This document shows positions 51,383 to 61,678 of a stretch of 64,000 nt of DNA, piece by piece; within the stretch, counting starts at the first letter, position 1; each line of letters starts with the position of its first letter. This DNA comes from JANQOZ01 sp045106555 (GTDB lineage Bacteria > Pseudomonadota > Gammaproteobacteria > Xanthomonadales > SZUA-38): positions 12,490 to 76,489 of the forward strand of contig JBGCET010000031.1 in the NCBI GenBank assembly GCA_045106555.1. The letters are read 5' to 3'. Both the position numbers and the translations under genes were made by a program. The notes beneath the pieces are model-generated. The model was not told the origin of the DNA. It did no database searches and was given only the letters and a program-made list of their open reading frames with translations.

Positions 51383-53962
51383 TCAGGGCGCGCCGCCTTC
51401 CACCTCGAAGCTATCGCGGAACAGCACATCACTCACGGCAAGCCGTGCGACCGCAAACCGCGAGCCACCGCTCGCGACTAGTGGATTAAACGCCTCACCC
51501 GCAAGCACCACCGCACCGGTTGAGCCTACGCTCACCGCCTGAGCCCTATCATTGGTTTGCTGGATAGCGCCGCCCACGCTATTGATGGTGAGCACAGCGC
51601 CAGCGCTGCTGAAGCTGGAGTCCAGTTCGCCGTTGACCGTCAGACCAACCGCCGTAAAACGATTCTGGCTGTCGATGACAGCCTCACCAACGAGAACGAA
51701 GCCATCGCCGCGTGATGCTACGGCCGCGGCGCTTTCGCTCTGGTCTGGTGACACGTCCACCGTCACCGCGCCAGCATTGCCAAAGCTTGTTTCCAGGCTG
51801 CCGTCCGTCATGAACATCACCGCCGCAAACATCGTGCGCGTGACTGATGAGCCGTCACGTGTGCTGCCCACCGCAAGGATCCGCTCACCAGTCCCGTTCC
51901 AGTCCGGTATCACCAGCAGATCTCGAAGGAAATCGAACTCGCCGGCGAAGTCGAAGGTAGCCACTCCCTGCTCGCCGAAAACTGTATCAAGGTCACCACC
52001 AGAGGTGAAACGCGCCACAGCGAAGTCCCGATCGCCAATTCCGCCAACGATGATGGCACCGTCACCCTGCACTGCTAACGCATAACCCTCGTCAGTGTTT
52101 CCCACCGATACGTTAGCAACGCCGTTGTTGCCAAAGCTTGGGTCAACGGCGCCGTTCGCTTGCAGTCGCGCCACCACCAGGTTGCGGTCAAAGTTCAGAC
52201 TGGGAAACTGCGCGGTGCCAGCGACCAGGATATGCCCGTCCGCCTGCACCACAATGTCGCGCGCCGCGTCCGTATTACCGTCGATATCCAGTATTACACG
52301 ACCGCTGTCGCCAAACGTCTGATCGAGTGTGCCATCGGGCAGATACCGGGCAATGCCGAAGTCGTTAGCAGTGGCTGGCGGAACTCGAACGGACCCGGCA
52401 GCCAATAGCTTGCCGTCAGGCTGGATGGCGAGCGCGAAGGCCGCATCTTCCCCGTCCGCAAAATCGGTCACCACGATGCCCAGGTTGCCAAACGTCTCAT
52501 CAAGCGAGCCGTCTTGTTGGTAACGCGACAGGACGAAATTACGATCCGAAAAGCTGACTCCAACAAAACCCGCCAGCACGACCATCCCATCAGGCTGGTG
52601 AACTATAGCTTGGCCCTGCGCATTGACCGGCCCCCGCAGGGAGGTATCGCTAAGGCCGTCATCAGAAAAACTGCTGTCGAGAGTGCCGCTGTTGGTAAAA
52701 CGGACAAGTCCGATGTTGGTGCCCTCGCTTACGCTCTGGCTGCCTGCGGCCCCACCCACGAGCAGTGCACCTTCGTGAATCGTCAGGGCGCGTGCAAGGT
52801 CTTCATCGCCGACGAACTGGGCTGACGCAATACCCGCATTACCGAATGCCAGGTCGGCCGCCCCGTCCAGGTCGAAGCGAGCCAGAACAACGCTTCCGGG
52901 AACGGCACTCGACTGAGCCGCGGCGACCGCCGCATAGAGGTCACCTTGAAAGACCAGGAGATCTTCGATGGTCTCAGTGTCGTCGTCTCCCACGGCGAGT
53001 TCTACCCGTCCTTCGGTACCAAAGGTGGTGTCCAGCTCACCGGCGCTGGTAAGACGGGCCAGCGCGAGATTCCGATCAAAATCGGACGCCTCGACGAAGC
53101 CGCCAAGCACGATGGACCCGTTCGTCTGAAGCAGCGCCGCATTCGCCTCTGCCGGGCCCTCAGGGAAGGTTACGACAGCCAGTCCATCGGTGCCGAAACT
53201 CGGGTCAAGCTCCAGTTCGTTATCCAGACGCATGGCCGCCATCACCGCGCTGCCAAAGTTGCGAGCCAGACCGGCACACACGATCTTGCCGTCGTCCTGA
53301 ATGATCAGCGCCATGCAGATGTCTGCAGTGCCCTCGAAAAATTTCACGGTGCGCTGCCTACGAAGCGAGCCATTGGCCTCCACGATGGCAAGCGCCATGG
53401 CCGACCCTAGACCCGGTACAAACGCACGACCACCAATGACGATGCGTCCGTTGCCGTCAATTGCGACGGTCTGAGCGGCATCATTCTGGCCCTGGAAATC
53501 CACATCCAGGAAACCATCGGTTCCGAAGGTCAGATCCGGAGTGCCATCAGGCAGCAACCTGACAACCCGCCAGTCTTGCGTTTCTGAACCGAGCCCGGAA
53601 CGGCGCGACCCAACGGCCACAATACTTCCGTCTGCCTGCACAACCATGTCACTAACGGGAAAATCCAACGTCACAATGCCGGCGGCACCAAAGGCCGGGT
53701 CAAGAAGACCCTCCCGGTCGTGGCGGCTTACGCCCCCGCTCAGGCCGCTGTATCCGGTGTATATGCGGTCGAGGTCGTCCGTCGCCAAAGCCGTCACCGT
53801 TTCGCTCGTGAAGGACTCGATGGGTGTAGTGACGCGCCCATCAACGCCGAATGTTGGGTCTAGGGACAGCGTTTGCGCAAGAATCGGCGATACGATCAGC
53901 AGTGCGACGATCAGCGGTACCGTACTGAGGCGAGCAGGTGCGCTGTCAAAGAGGTGTTTCAT
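51383..53962 (-). CDS. Secreted delta-60 repeat protein with C-terminal GFE-like tag
   Basis: The product has about 859 residues with a signal peptide (TVPLIVALLIVSPILAQ), then about fourteen delta-60 repeats. These are about 55-60 residues each with the signature LDPTFG-x-x-G followed by AIQPDGKLLAAG or similar (for example LDETFGNLGIVVTDF, LDQTFGDSGRVILDI). They probably fold as a beta-propeller or solenoid. It ends in DVLFRDSFEVEGGAP, a variant of the GFE tag. AAGGAA precedes the ATG at 53962; the longer upstream frame is not supported. It is convergent with the M24 peptidase. Function is unknown; related proteins occur in myxobacteria and gammaproteobacteria. Confidence 0.9.
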   Translation of the reverse strand: MKHLFDSAPARLSTVPLIVALLIVSPILAQTLSLDPTFGVDGRVTTPIESFTSETVTALATDDLDRIYTGYSGLSGGVSRHDREGLLDPAFGAAGIVTLDFPVSDMVVQADGSIVAVGSRRSGLGSETQDWRVVRLLPDGTPDLTFGTDGFLDVDFQGQNDAAQTVAIDGNGRIVIGGRAFVPGLGSAMALAIVEANGSLRRQRTVKFFEGTADICMALIIQDDGKIVCAGLARNFGSAVMAAMRLDNELELDPSFGTDGLAVVTFPEGPAEANAALLQTNGSIVLGGFVEASDFDRNLALARLTSAGELDTTFGTEGRVELAVGDDDTETIEDLLVFQGDLYAAVAAAQSSAVPGSVVLARFDLDGAADLAFGNAGIASAQFVGDEDLARALTIHEGALLVGGAAGSQSVSEGTNIGLVRFTNSGTLDSSFSDDGLSDTSLRGPVNAQGQAIVHQPDGMVVLAGFVGVSFSDRNFVLSRYQQDGSLDETFGNLGIVVTDFADGEDAAFALAIQPDGKLLAAGSVRVPPATANDFGIARYLPDGTLDQTFGDSGRVILDIDGNTDAARDIVVQADGHILVAGTAQFPSLNFDRNLVVARLQANGAVDPSFGNNGVANVSVGNTDEGYALAVQGDGAIIVGGIGDRDFAVARFTSGGDLDTVFGEQGVATFDFAGEFDFLRDLLVIPDWNGTGERILAVGSTRDGSSVTRTMFAAVMFMTDGSLETSFGNAGAVTVDVSPDQSESAAAVASRGDGFVLVGEAVIDSQNRFTAVGLTVNGELDSSFSSAGAVLTINSVGGAIQQTNDRAQAVSVGSTGAVVLAGEAFNPLVASGGSRFAVARLAVSDVLFRDSFEVEGGAP

Positions 53963-54249
53963 GGCGATTCCTTTCTTTTCGCTATTGGATGGGTCTTGGT
54001 GACGTTTTTTTCGAACTCCCTTTGGCGTTAGGGTGGCGCCGGAAAGTCGCGGGTATCGTTTGACCCTGGGTATATCAGCGCAAATAGCGGCAAACACGGA
54101 TCATCCGCGGGATGGGTATTGCAAGATCCGTCCAGTTCATGGGCGAAAACTGAAGGGGGAATTGGCGACAGGGCGCTTTTTGAGGTTATTCAAACCCGTT
54201 TGCGAAAATTGTTTCTGCAGCCAAGGGAAAGCCGGGGCAGGGTCAGATG

Positions 54250-54432
54250 CTATTTATTTGACAGTGCCAAGGCACCCAGCGAAACCGCGCCTGCGAGGAA
54301 ACAGATACCGCCACCCGCTACATTGCCCAACATTGCACCGGCAAAACCGGCCCACAATGAAAGTAGCGTCACAAGAACTAGACCCAGGTCGGCGATAATT
54401 TTAAATATCATGTTGTAGATACTCTGATTCAT
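54250..54432 (-). CDS. Small two-helix membrane protein
   Basis: This 60-residue protein has two hydrophobic segments (LGLVLVTLLSLWAGFAG and GGGICFLAGAVSLGALAL) and AGGAGT 9 bases before the ATG. The Gly-rich pattern suggests a helical hairpin. No family was recognised. Both flanks (53963-54249 and 54433-54718) hold nothing I can identify. Confidence 0.55.
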   Translation of the reverse strand: MNQSIYNMIFKIIADLGLVLVTLLSLWAGFAGAMLGNVAGGGICFLAGAVSLGALALSNK

Positions 54433-54718
54433 CGATTAGCACTCCTGTGAACGTTATGCGAACGGGCATCTCGGGGCCTATTGCGCCGCCAGGTTTCCAA
54501 GGTATCGACGGGTTTCTTACCAGCCCGGCGTAACAAGGCCGACACTTCTTATCAAGTCGATCATAGATGTTCGCAAACGGTGTGAAGTGACCAAAAGAAC
54601 CCAAAAACCCGAAGGACGAAAGGGTTCAAGGTTCGCCGACCTGTAAAGTGGCTGAATCTAAACCCGCAACGTGGACACTTTCGGCCTATTGTGATGCGCC
54701 ACTGCCGCCGCACTAACG

Positions 54719-57172
54719 CTACTCAAACCCGTTGAAGAAGATCGACTCCTCAGCCAGCGCGATATTCACCGAGGCGGTGTCAGATAGATCGGTTGAATCA
54801 ACCACCCGAACCGTCAACGTAACGGACGCCAACCCAGCCGGGTCTGCCACCGCGATGACGCCGTCATCATTGATGGAAAATGTCCCTGCATCGTTGCCGG
54901 CAACTATGGACCAAGCGCCAGTGGCCGGGATGTTGCCATCAGCGTCGCTGGCCACGATTTGGCCCACCACAGAGCCCACCGCGGCGCTTGGCAATACCGT
55001 AAACCCGTCGTTGGAGGCGATGACTGGCGCACTGGGTGCGAGGCCAATGCCCAAAACATCGAAGGTATAGGGGTTTTCATCAGCATCATCGCTCGCAATA
55101 GTAACGGTGCCGGTTAACGGGCCTTCGGTTGTGGGGGAAAAGGTCACCTCGAAACTGCGGCTATCGTCTGCTTCAATCAAGCCATCAGGAGCCAGCGCGC
55201 TCACCGAAAAAGCGACGCCGCTGACCGCAACGTCGGTAACCATGAGTGGATCATTGCCCGAGTTTCTGATCACAAAGGAGCGCACGAGACTGGATCCCGT
55301 GGTAACTAAGCCAAAATCCGTTCCGTCATCTGATTGCGGTGAGGTGTCGCCGTCCTCAATCAACAGCGCGCTACCGGTCACCTCAATCTCGGGCTGAGGG
55401 CAAAGCGGTGGCTCCAGCGCAATGATGGCTTCACGTTCCTCAACGCCGTCATCCAGATCAACCTCAACGAACATCCGTCCATCGGGGGCCAGCGCTTGCG
55501 TGGGCCCGAGTGTGTTGGTGGCTTTGAAGTCGGTGACTGTCGCATCGGCCAGCCCATCGTCATCCAGGTCAATCGTGTCGCCGACCGACAGCACGCGCAG
55601 CGAGGTGCTAGCCAATGCGGACGCGTCGCAGGCGAAGAACAGGTGCTCTTGAGCCCAGGCATATGCGGCATTGCCCTGATTGTTCAAGCTGACAAACCTG
55701 ACCAGGTCGCCCAGTTGCACACCGTCTATCGTGTCGCCTTCACGCAGCGCGATAACGCCATTGAAGGCAATAAACTCATCGCTGACGGTGTCGCCATCGG
55801 TATCGCCGGAAAACAGGTAATCGCCGCTGTCGTTGATCACCACAGAATCAAAGTTGTCCCAGTTGTCATCGGCTCCACTTGGCGTCGATTCGCGGGCAAT
55901 AATCGAACCATTGACATACAGGACGCCGTCATCGTCAAGGCTTCCGGTGTCCAACACCAGCACCGAAATATGCTGGCTACCATCGCTGGAAATATCGAAA
56001 TCAAAATCCACCCCTGAAGGACGTGCGATAGCGAATCCGTCTACGATGTCATCCGACCGCAACACCACACTCACATTGCCCGCGGTGGCGTCAGAACTGG
56101 TGTAAAGCACCCGGCCCTCAGAGTCGGTTCCGCCAGTTTCATTAAAGCCGGCGACCCAGTAGGCAGCCCCCGTCGAAATCATGGATGGGCGACTGTGGAA
56201 AGTACTGTTGGTGCCCGTCGGAAAGCCTGGCGCCTGCGTATTTTCTACCAAGATTAAGCCGTTTTGACTCCACACCGCGTCTGCGTCATCCACTCTGGGG
56301 CTATAGATAAACCCACCGCTGCTATCGACGCCTATGCTCCGCTCACCATCGGTCAGGGTAAACGCCGTGACGGTACTGTTTTGGTGCACGAGGCCGGTGC
56401 CAGTGAAGACAAATCGGTCGTCGTCACTAAGAACACCCAAAAAACTTACCTCGCCGTTGCCGTTGACGACCGGTGCATTGAGTTCGGTCACGGTAGCGGC
56501 GCTGGCCGAAGGCATGTCCCCTTCCTGCAGAATTAACGTTGCCGGTACCGCCGGCGTTATTGCGCCCTTATTCGTCAGCATTTCCGACAAAGTACCCAAA
56601 CCTTCAGCGCCTTCGCTAAAGTCTTTCGGCGCGACCGTCAATCGCTGGAAATTCGGCAATGCGCCCGATAAGGCGCCAATAGTGATCTCTACTGCCCCGA
56701 CGTTTCTGAAGTCGGCATTGCCCTCAAACACGTGAAAGGGAATCTCGATTTGTCCTGAGGAGTTATCCATCAGGTTAACCAACCGGGTGCGTGACACCTG
56801 CTGGGCCGTTGTCCATACCGTAACCTCAACCCATCGAGCCTGCGTTAGGGGCTCACTCCAGTTCAAGATGAACCGGTCAGCCGAATCCTTTTCAGTCAGG
56901 TCGCTGCCACCCAGCCCGCCGATGTCTAATGATCCGGGATCGTTGTCCATCCCGTCCCAAGCGATTCTCCAACCGGCCGAAACAGGGCCCTGTTCACGTT
57001 CATGGCCAAGCAGTTCCTCTGCTTGCAGCCATGTACCGTCAGCGGTCTCGCCGCGCATTACCGAGGAATCAAATAACTCATATTCAGGCAGCGGTTCAGC
57101 ATGAGCCGACAGGTTGAATAACAACAACAGAACGCCCGCTGACGCCTGGATAGTCTTCTTTGCTCTTTCCAT
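54719..57172 (-). CDS. Secreted choice-of-anchor-D/cadherin-like protein with C-terminal GFE tag
   Basis: The product has about 817 residues with a signal peptide (SAGVLLLLFNLSAHA). Two long beta-rich regions are followed by a choice-of-anchor-D Ig-like domain (TGSSLVRSFVIRNSGNDPLM, FSPTTEGPLTGTVTIASDD). A cadherin-like domain (VGQIVASDADGNIPATGAWS, VTLTVRVVDSTDLSDTASV) and the terminal ESIFFNGFE complete the protein. AAGGAAG precedes the ATG at 57172. It resembles the giant protein at 44771 in logic but not in domain order. It is likely surface-exposed. The central region (GDTIDGVQLGDLV, GDTIDLDDDGLADATV) is unrecognised. Confidence 0.88.
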   Translation of the reverse strand: MERAKKTIQASAGVLLLLFNLSAHAEPLPEYELFDSSVMRGETADGTWLQAEELLGHEREQGPVSAGWRIAWDGMDNDPGSLDIGGLGGSDLTEKDSADRFILNWSEPLTQARWVEVTVWTTAQQVSRTRLVNLMDNSSGQIEIPFHVFEGNADFRNVGAVEITIGALSGALPNFQRLTVAPKDFSEGAEGLGTLSEMLTNKGAITPAVPATLILQEGDMPSASAATVTELNAPVVNGNGEVSFLGVLSDDDRFVFTGTGLVHQNSTVTAFTLTDGERSIGVDSSGGFIYSPRVDDADAVWSQNGLILVENTQAPGFPTGTNSTFHSRPSMISTGAAYWVAGFNETGGTDSEGRVLYTSSDATAGNVSVVLRSDDIVDGFAIARPSGVDFDFDISSDGSQHISVLVLDTGSLDDDGVLYVNGSIIARESTPSGADDNWDNFDSVVINDSGDYLFSGDTDGDTVSDEFIAFNGVIALREGDTIDGVQLGDLVRFVSLNNQGNAAYAWAQEHLFFACDASALASTSLRVLSVGDTIDLDDDGLADATVTDFKATNTLGPTQALAPDGRMFVEVDLDDGVEEREAIIALEPPLCPQPEIEVTGSALLIEDGDTSPQSDDGTDFGLVTTGSSLVRSFVIRNSGNDPLMVTDVAVSGVAFSVSALAPDGLIEADDSRSFEVTFSPTTEGPLTGTVTIASDDADENPYTFDVLGIGLAPSAPVIASNDGFTVLPSAAVGSVVGQIVASDADGNIPATGAWSIVAGNDAGTFSINDDGVIAVADPAGLASVTLTVRVVDSTDLSDTASVNIALAEESIFFNGFE

Positions 57173-57301
57173 GATTGCTTCCTTGAAACCCGAAATTCCC
57201 ATGACAGGTGGAGAGCGCTTGTTGCCGATGCGCTCATCCATTGCGGACACTATGGGGTGGGATCGTGGTATCGAGCGTGGTGAGCATCGTGGAAATTAAG
57301 A

Positions 57302-57856
57302 GTTTGGGCGAAAAACACGTTAGGATTTGTATCAGCCCAGGAGCCATCTGGGTTGGATCGACGGATTGTGCGTATCGTGACAGTCGACCCGCTGACTGAC
57401 GAAATCACGTTCAAGAGTTTTTCCACTAGCGTGCTCAATATCGGATTTCTCGCACTGAACGCTGACGGCATTGAAGCGTTGTCTTTAGAATTTGATGAAA
57501 ACATTGACGTCGTTTCAGGCGACCTGGTTTGACAGCCTGGTGCGGAAGTTGTCATAAGATGGAATAACGCCCTCAATGATTTGGGTTCCGACATTGGACT
57601 GTTTGCCCAGAAACCAGGATTCGAAAACCCGGACTTTGTGATGGACTATGTGCAGTACGGTGCCAGTGGGTTTCGCAGTGAACTACTCGCAGCTTCCGCA
57701 GGTTTCTGGGACGCCGGCGATTTTGTTCCTAACCCTGGACCTTCCCGATTTACTGGGGATGCCACAGACCTTGGTGTTGAGTTTTGGCAGGGAGAACTGG
57801 ACCCTAACGAACGGATATTTTTAGATGGTTTTGAGTCGCTTCCAGACGACTTGTAA
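57302..57856 (+). pseudogene. Remnant of a lamin-tail-like protein with GFE tag and in-frame TGA
   Basis: One frame from 57302 encodes LDRRIVRIVTVDPLTDEI and LSLEFDENIDVVSGDLV, meets TGA at 57530, then continues unshifted as QPGAEVVIRWNNALNDLGSD, MDYVQYGASGFRSELL and AGFWDAGDFVPN. It ends in ERIFLDGFESLPDDL. The pattern resembles lamin-tail-like domains of secreted proteins. There is no signal peptide and no good start; upstream stops at 57281 limit the frame. It is probably a decayed gene, 5'-truncated and interrupted once, although the frame downstream of the TGA is intact. It lies next to the divergent GFE-tagged gene at 54719. Confidence 0.65.
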
Positions 57857-57993
57857 ACCTCGTGTGTTATCGGGGTCGTAATCCCTCCGTATTTAGTTGT
57901 CGCCAGTCTGCGCACGACCCGACTCATTGAGCAATTCACTGGACTACAGTTGCAACAGCGCCTGCCATGTAACCCCTGTGATGGGGATGCGCT

Positions 57994-58266
57994 TTAAGGA
58001 ACGAACCTGGGCAGTTTGATTGACCACGCATTCCTACCTGGCAATCGTGTCCCATTAGCCGTATCCGCACTCATGTAAAACACCTCTCGGATTCCCAGCT
58101 GGCCGTCTGCAACATTATTTTCGCTGTCGATCTTGTACCTCTGCGACCCCTCCTTGCCGCTAGAAAGCGGTTTGATAATCGCGTTACTGCAGGCGCTGAG
58201 TGCCTTGTTTCCGGTTGCAGCGCTTGCGACCTGCGGCGCCTTTGCGGTGACTGCGACGATGTACAT
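57994..58266 (-). CDS. Possible small protein, weakly supported
   Basis: The ATG at 58266 with AGGACG nearby opens a 90-residue frame with AACSNA-type ALSACSNAIIKPLS, GIREVFYMSADTANGTRL and GRNAWSIKLPRFVP. It faintly resembles small secreted proteins of Xanthomonadales, but no signal peptide is clear. An overlapping plus-strand frame (58133-58321) has hydrophobic segments and cannot be excluded. The rest of the gap 57857-58522 shows nothing I recognise. Confidence 0.35.
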   Translation of the reverse strand: MYIVAVTAKAPQVASAATGNKALSACSNAIIKPLSSGKEGSQRYKIDSENNVADGQLGIREVFYMSADTANGTRLPGRNAWSIKLPRFVP

Positions 58267-58522
58267 TGCGATCGTCCTGCAATTAGTGCTGGACTTTTCT
58301 TGGTATTGCAAAAGGTTGTGAGCACATCTTCAAGTTAGTTCGACTTTTGCGACGATAAAATCTGTCCGTGAATGGCATTTAAAACGTAATGAACGGTTTC
58401 ACCTGGTTAACTTTTTGCTAACATTCCCCTGCGGCGTGTAACCACTGGAACGTAACAAATCAGTCACAAACCACCGCTAGCCTTCGCATCATCACCCATT
58501 ACTGACCAGGCAGGGGAATATC

Positions 58523-61500
58523 TTGAAAACCTCAACTCACACACGCTCTTTCAAGCAGCGTCTTGGCTACGTTCTAGCCTGTTTTTCCGTCGCAGCGGTA
58601 TTCTTCGCCGCCCCTATTCATGCGCAGGAGACCACTGGCGCGGTAAGAGGGGTTGTCACCTCATCAAGCGGCGAGCCTGTTTCTGGTGCGAGCGTCACCG
58701 TGGTCAGCCTGGCGACAGGTCTGACCCGCAGCACCGAAACCGACGCAGGCGGTTCTTACAACGTTCGTCTATTACCGGCTGGCGTAAACTACAAAGTGAG
58801 CGTCGTTTCGCCCCAGGGCACTGCATCCACCGAGAGTCTGGCGCTTGCGGTGGGTCAACAAGCTCAGTTGAACTACCAGCTCAACCCGCTGGAGGAAATG
58901 GTGGTACTAGGGGCGATCTCTGCAGTAGCAGAGACAGCGATTGGGCCGACAGCGGTATTTGATCTCAATTCGATCCAGAACTCGCCAGCGATTAACCGCA
59001 ACATCAACGATATCATCGGCCAAGACCCCCGGATCTATATAGATCAGTCAACCAATGCTGACTCCATCCAGTGCAACGGCGCCAACCCGCGTTTCAACAG
59101 CCTGACGATCGACGGTATTCGATTAAACGATGGTTTCGGCTTGAACTCCAACGGCTATCCGACACAGCGTATGCCATTTCCGTTTGATGCCATCTCAGGG
59201 GTCGCGGTAGAGCTTGCGCCAATGAGCGTCGTCTACGGTGGGTTCTCGGCGTGTAACATCAACGCGGTCACCAAATCGGGCACTAACGAGTTGCGGGGTT
59301 CGATATTTACCGACTTCGCCGGCGACGCGTTCCAGGGTGACTCCCTGGAAGGCGATGACATTTCAGTCACGGATTACGACGAAACCCGCTATGGCTTCGA
59401 GATCGGAGGCGCGTTGGTTCAGGACAAACTGTTCTTTTACGCCGCCTACGAGCGCTATGACGGCGTCGACTTCAACGATCGCGGCGCGATTGGCAGTGGC
59501 GCCGTGAACGAGGTCCTGGTCACCCAGGGAGAGCTTGACGAAATTGCACAAATCTCCAGAGATGTTTACGGTTTTGATCCAGGCACTAGCGCACCGGGCA
59601 ATTTCGATTTTGAAGACGAAAAGTACATCGCCAAGCTGGATTGGTATGCGAGCGATACTCAACGTCTGGCTTTCACCTACATGTACAACGATTCCTTCAA
59701 TGCCACCCCGTCAGATGGTGAAAACACTGAGTTTGAATTTTCCGATCACTTCTACAACCGGGGCGCCGAACTCAATTCGACCATTCTAAGCCTCTATTCA
59801 GACTGGACGCCGAGCTTCTCCACTGAGCTTCGAGTCTCTCGCAGTGATGTGGAATTCCTGCAACAGCCGCGCGCGGGCAACGAATTTGGTGAAGTTCGCG
59901 TTGAGTTGGATAACGTCGATGTTTACCTCGGGGGTGACGATAGCCGTCATGCCAACGAGCTGGACTACACCATCGACCAGTTGGTGGCTCGTGGTCGCTA
60001 CCAGTTTGAAGACCATGCGCTGACATTCGGCTATGAGCGCGAATCGTATGACATCTTCAACCTGTTCTATCAGCACGTTGATACCGAGCTTCGTTTCGAC
60101 AGCATCGAAGATTTCCGCAACGGAATGGCCGCGAGGGTCTACTACGGTAACGCGATCAGTAACAATCAAGACGACATCGCAGAATCTTTCGAATACGCGA
60201 TCAACTATCTGTTTATTCAGGACGAGTGGCAGGTAAACGATCGTCTGAGCCTGACCTACGGTTTGCGTTGGGACTACTACACCACCGACGATGCGCCGAA
60301 CCTGAACCAAGACTTTCAGGCGAGCTATGGCTTTGGCAACAATGCCACCCTCGATGGTCGCGACCTGTTGCAGCCGCGCCTCGGCGTCAGCTTCGACTAC
60401 TCGGACACTCTGAGCTTCCGCGGCGGTTTGGGGCTGTTCTCCGGTGGTAACCCGAACGTATGGCTGTCGAACACTTACAGCAACACCTCTACCACGGCAG
60501 TTCAGGCGCGCATCGACGGTGTGGATCTGTTTGCACAAGACTACGTAAACTGTGAGGCAAACGTACCGGTTCAGGGTCCTGGCTATTGCGTACCGCAAAA
60601 CATTGCTGATGTAGTTTCCGCTGGCGATGGCAGCAACTTCGAAATTATCTTCCTGGATCCGGATTTCGATATTCCCAGTGAGTGGAAGTTCACGGCGGGA
60701 TTAACTTGGTTTGCTCCACGAGATTGGACCGTGACCGCAGACCTGCAAATCACACGCGGCAAAGATACCGCAATCTACAAGCGTGGCGATCTCGAGCAAA
60801 CGGGCGTTAACGATCTGGGTTACCCGGTGTACGACAGTGTCCGAGAAGCGGCGTTTGTGTTGACAAACAGCGGCAATGGCAATGAGTCCGAGTCGGTTTC
60901 TTTCGGCGCCTTCAACAGTTGGGACAACGGCATTGACCTGCGTTTGGGTTATGCCTGGACTCAAGCGGAAGACGTAAACCCAATGACCTCGTCGGTGGCT
61001 TTCTCAAACTACATCAATCGCACGTTTACCGACCCACAAGCAGAAGAGTTGGCGCCTTCCAACTGGGCTATCGAGCATCGGATCACGGCTGTGATGAACT
61101 ACACGAAGTCTTTCTTTAAAGACTACGAGACGCGTGTATCGCTGTTCGGCCAGTACAACTCGGGTATTCCCTACAGCATCACGCTGGACGGTGCTGCCGG
61201 TACCATTGGCGCATTCGGGTTTCAGCCGTTCCTCGACTTCGAGCAGAACGTGTTGCCGATCGGTGGAACGCGCAACAGCGAAGAAGGCTCATCGTTCAGC
61301 AAGATCGACCTTCGGGTGTCCCAGGAAATACCCGGGTTTAGCCCGGAACACCGTGGCAGCGTATTCTTCGTCGTCGACAATCTGACGAACCTGCTGAACG
61401 ACGACTGGGGCATCCTCGAGCAGCCCTCATTCCCCTACGGCGTGACGGCCGAGCAGCAGGCGCTTGGTCAGGCTGAGCAGCGCAATGGCCAGACGTCGCT

Positions 61501-61537
61501 TTGGAGAATGCGCATCGGATTGCGCTACGAGTTCTAA
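58523..61537 (+). CDS. Oar-like TonB-dependent receptor with carboxypeptidase-regulatory-like domain
   Basis: The product has 1004 residues with a signal peptide (ACFSVAAVFFAAPIHAQ). The N-terminal CarboxypepD-regulatory-like domain (about 35-110) contains GAVRGVVTSSSGEPVSGASV. A plug follows with LNPLEEMVVLGAIS, FNSLTIDGIRLNDGFG and AVELAPMSVVYGGFS. The long barrel ends in MRIGLRYEF with the expected terminal Phe. It resembles Oar-type receptors for peptides or larger organic ligands rather than siderophores. TTG 58523 with AGGGGA upstream is the only start that fits the signal peptide. A clear intrinsic terminator follows at 61563. Confidence 0.93.
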   Translation: MKTSTHTRSFKQRLGYVLACFSVAAVFFAAPIHAQETTGAVRGVVTSSSGEPVSGASVTVVSLATGLTRSTETDAGGSYNVRLLPAGVNYKVSVVSPQGTASTESLALAVGQQAQLNYQLNPLEEMVVLGAISAVAETAIGPTAVFDLNSIQNSPAINRNINDIIGQDPRIYIDQSTNADSIQCNGANPRFNSLTIDGIRLNDGFGLNSNGYPTQRMPFPFDAISGVAVELAPMSVVYGGFSACNINAVTKSGTNELRGSIFTDFAGDAFQGDSLEGDDISVTDYDETRYGFEIGGALVQDKLFFYAAYERYDGVDFNDRGAIGSGAVNEVLVTQGELDEIAQISRDVYGFDPGTSAPGNFDFEDEKYIAKLDWYASDTQRLAFTYMYNDSFNATPSDGENTEFEFSDHFYNRGAELNSTILSLYSDWTPSFSTELRVSRSDVEFLQQPRAGNEFGEVRVELDNVDVYLGGDDSRHANELDYTIDQLVARGRYQFEDHALTFGYERESYDIFNLFYQHVDTELRFDSIEDFRNGMAARVYYGNAISNNQDDIAESFEYAINYLFIQDEWQVNDRLSLTYGLRWDYYTTDDAPNLNQDFQASYGFGNNATLDGRDLLQPRLGVSFDYSDTLSFRGGLGLFSGGNPNVWLSNTYSNTSTTAVQARIDGVDLFAQDYVNCEANVPVQGPGYCVPQNIADVVSAGDGSNFEIIFLDPDFDIPSEWKFTAGLTWFAPRDWTVTADLQITRGKDTAIYKRGDLEQTGVNDLGYPVYDSVREAAFVLTNSGNGNESESVSFGAFNSWDNGIDLRLGYAWTQAEDVNPMTSSVAFSNYINRTFTDPQAEELAPSNWAIEHRITAVMNYTKSFFKDYETRVSLFGQYNSGIPYSITLDGAAGTIGAFGFQPFLDFEQNVLPIGGTRNSEEGSSFSKIDLRVSQEIPGFSPEHRGSVFFVVDNLTNLLNDDWGILEQPSFPYGVTAEQQALGQAEQRNGQTSLWRMRIGLRYEF

Positions 61538-61562
61538 GCGACTCGTAGAAACATCGTTTGTG

Positions 61563-61599
61563 AAACCCTGGTGTAGCTCTGGCTGCACCAGGGTTTTTT
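61563..61599 (+). terminator. Rho-independent terminator of the Oar-like receptor gene
   Basis: AACCCTGGTG and CACCAGGGTT form a perfect 10-base stem around a 12-base loop, followed by a run of T, 25 bases after the stop codon. It is the clearest intrinsic terminator in the window. Confidence 0.9.
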
Positions 61600-61635
61600 G
61601 TAGGGGTGAGAGAATTTATGGGGTCAGGAATTTAT

Positions 61636-61662
61636 GGGGTCAGAGTAAAGGGACAGAGTAAG
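61636..61662 (+). repeat. RAYT-associated repeat, copy 1
   Basis: Begins GGGGTCAGAGTAAAGGGACA and ends GAGTAAG. It differs from copy 2 by a single base, and its inverted partner is at 62454. Confidence 0.75.
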
Positions 61663-61678
61663 CCGAGTTTCGAGTTTT

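Noticed and set aside
58133..58321. 62-residue plus-strand frame with hydrophobic segments
   Set aside because: It competes with a slightly better minus-strand frame and has no ribosome site.
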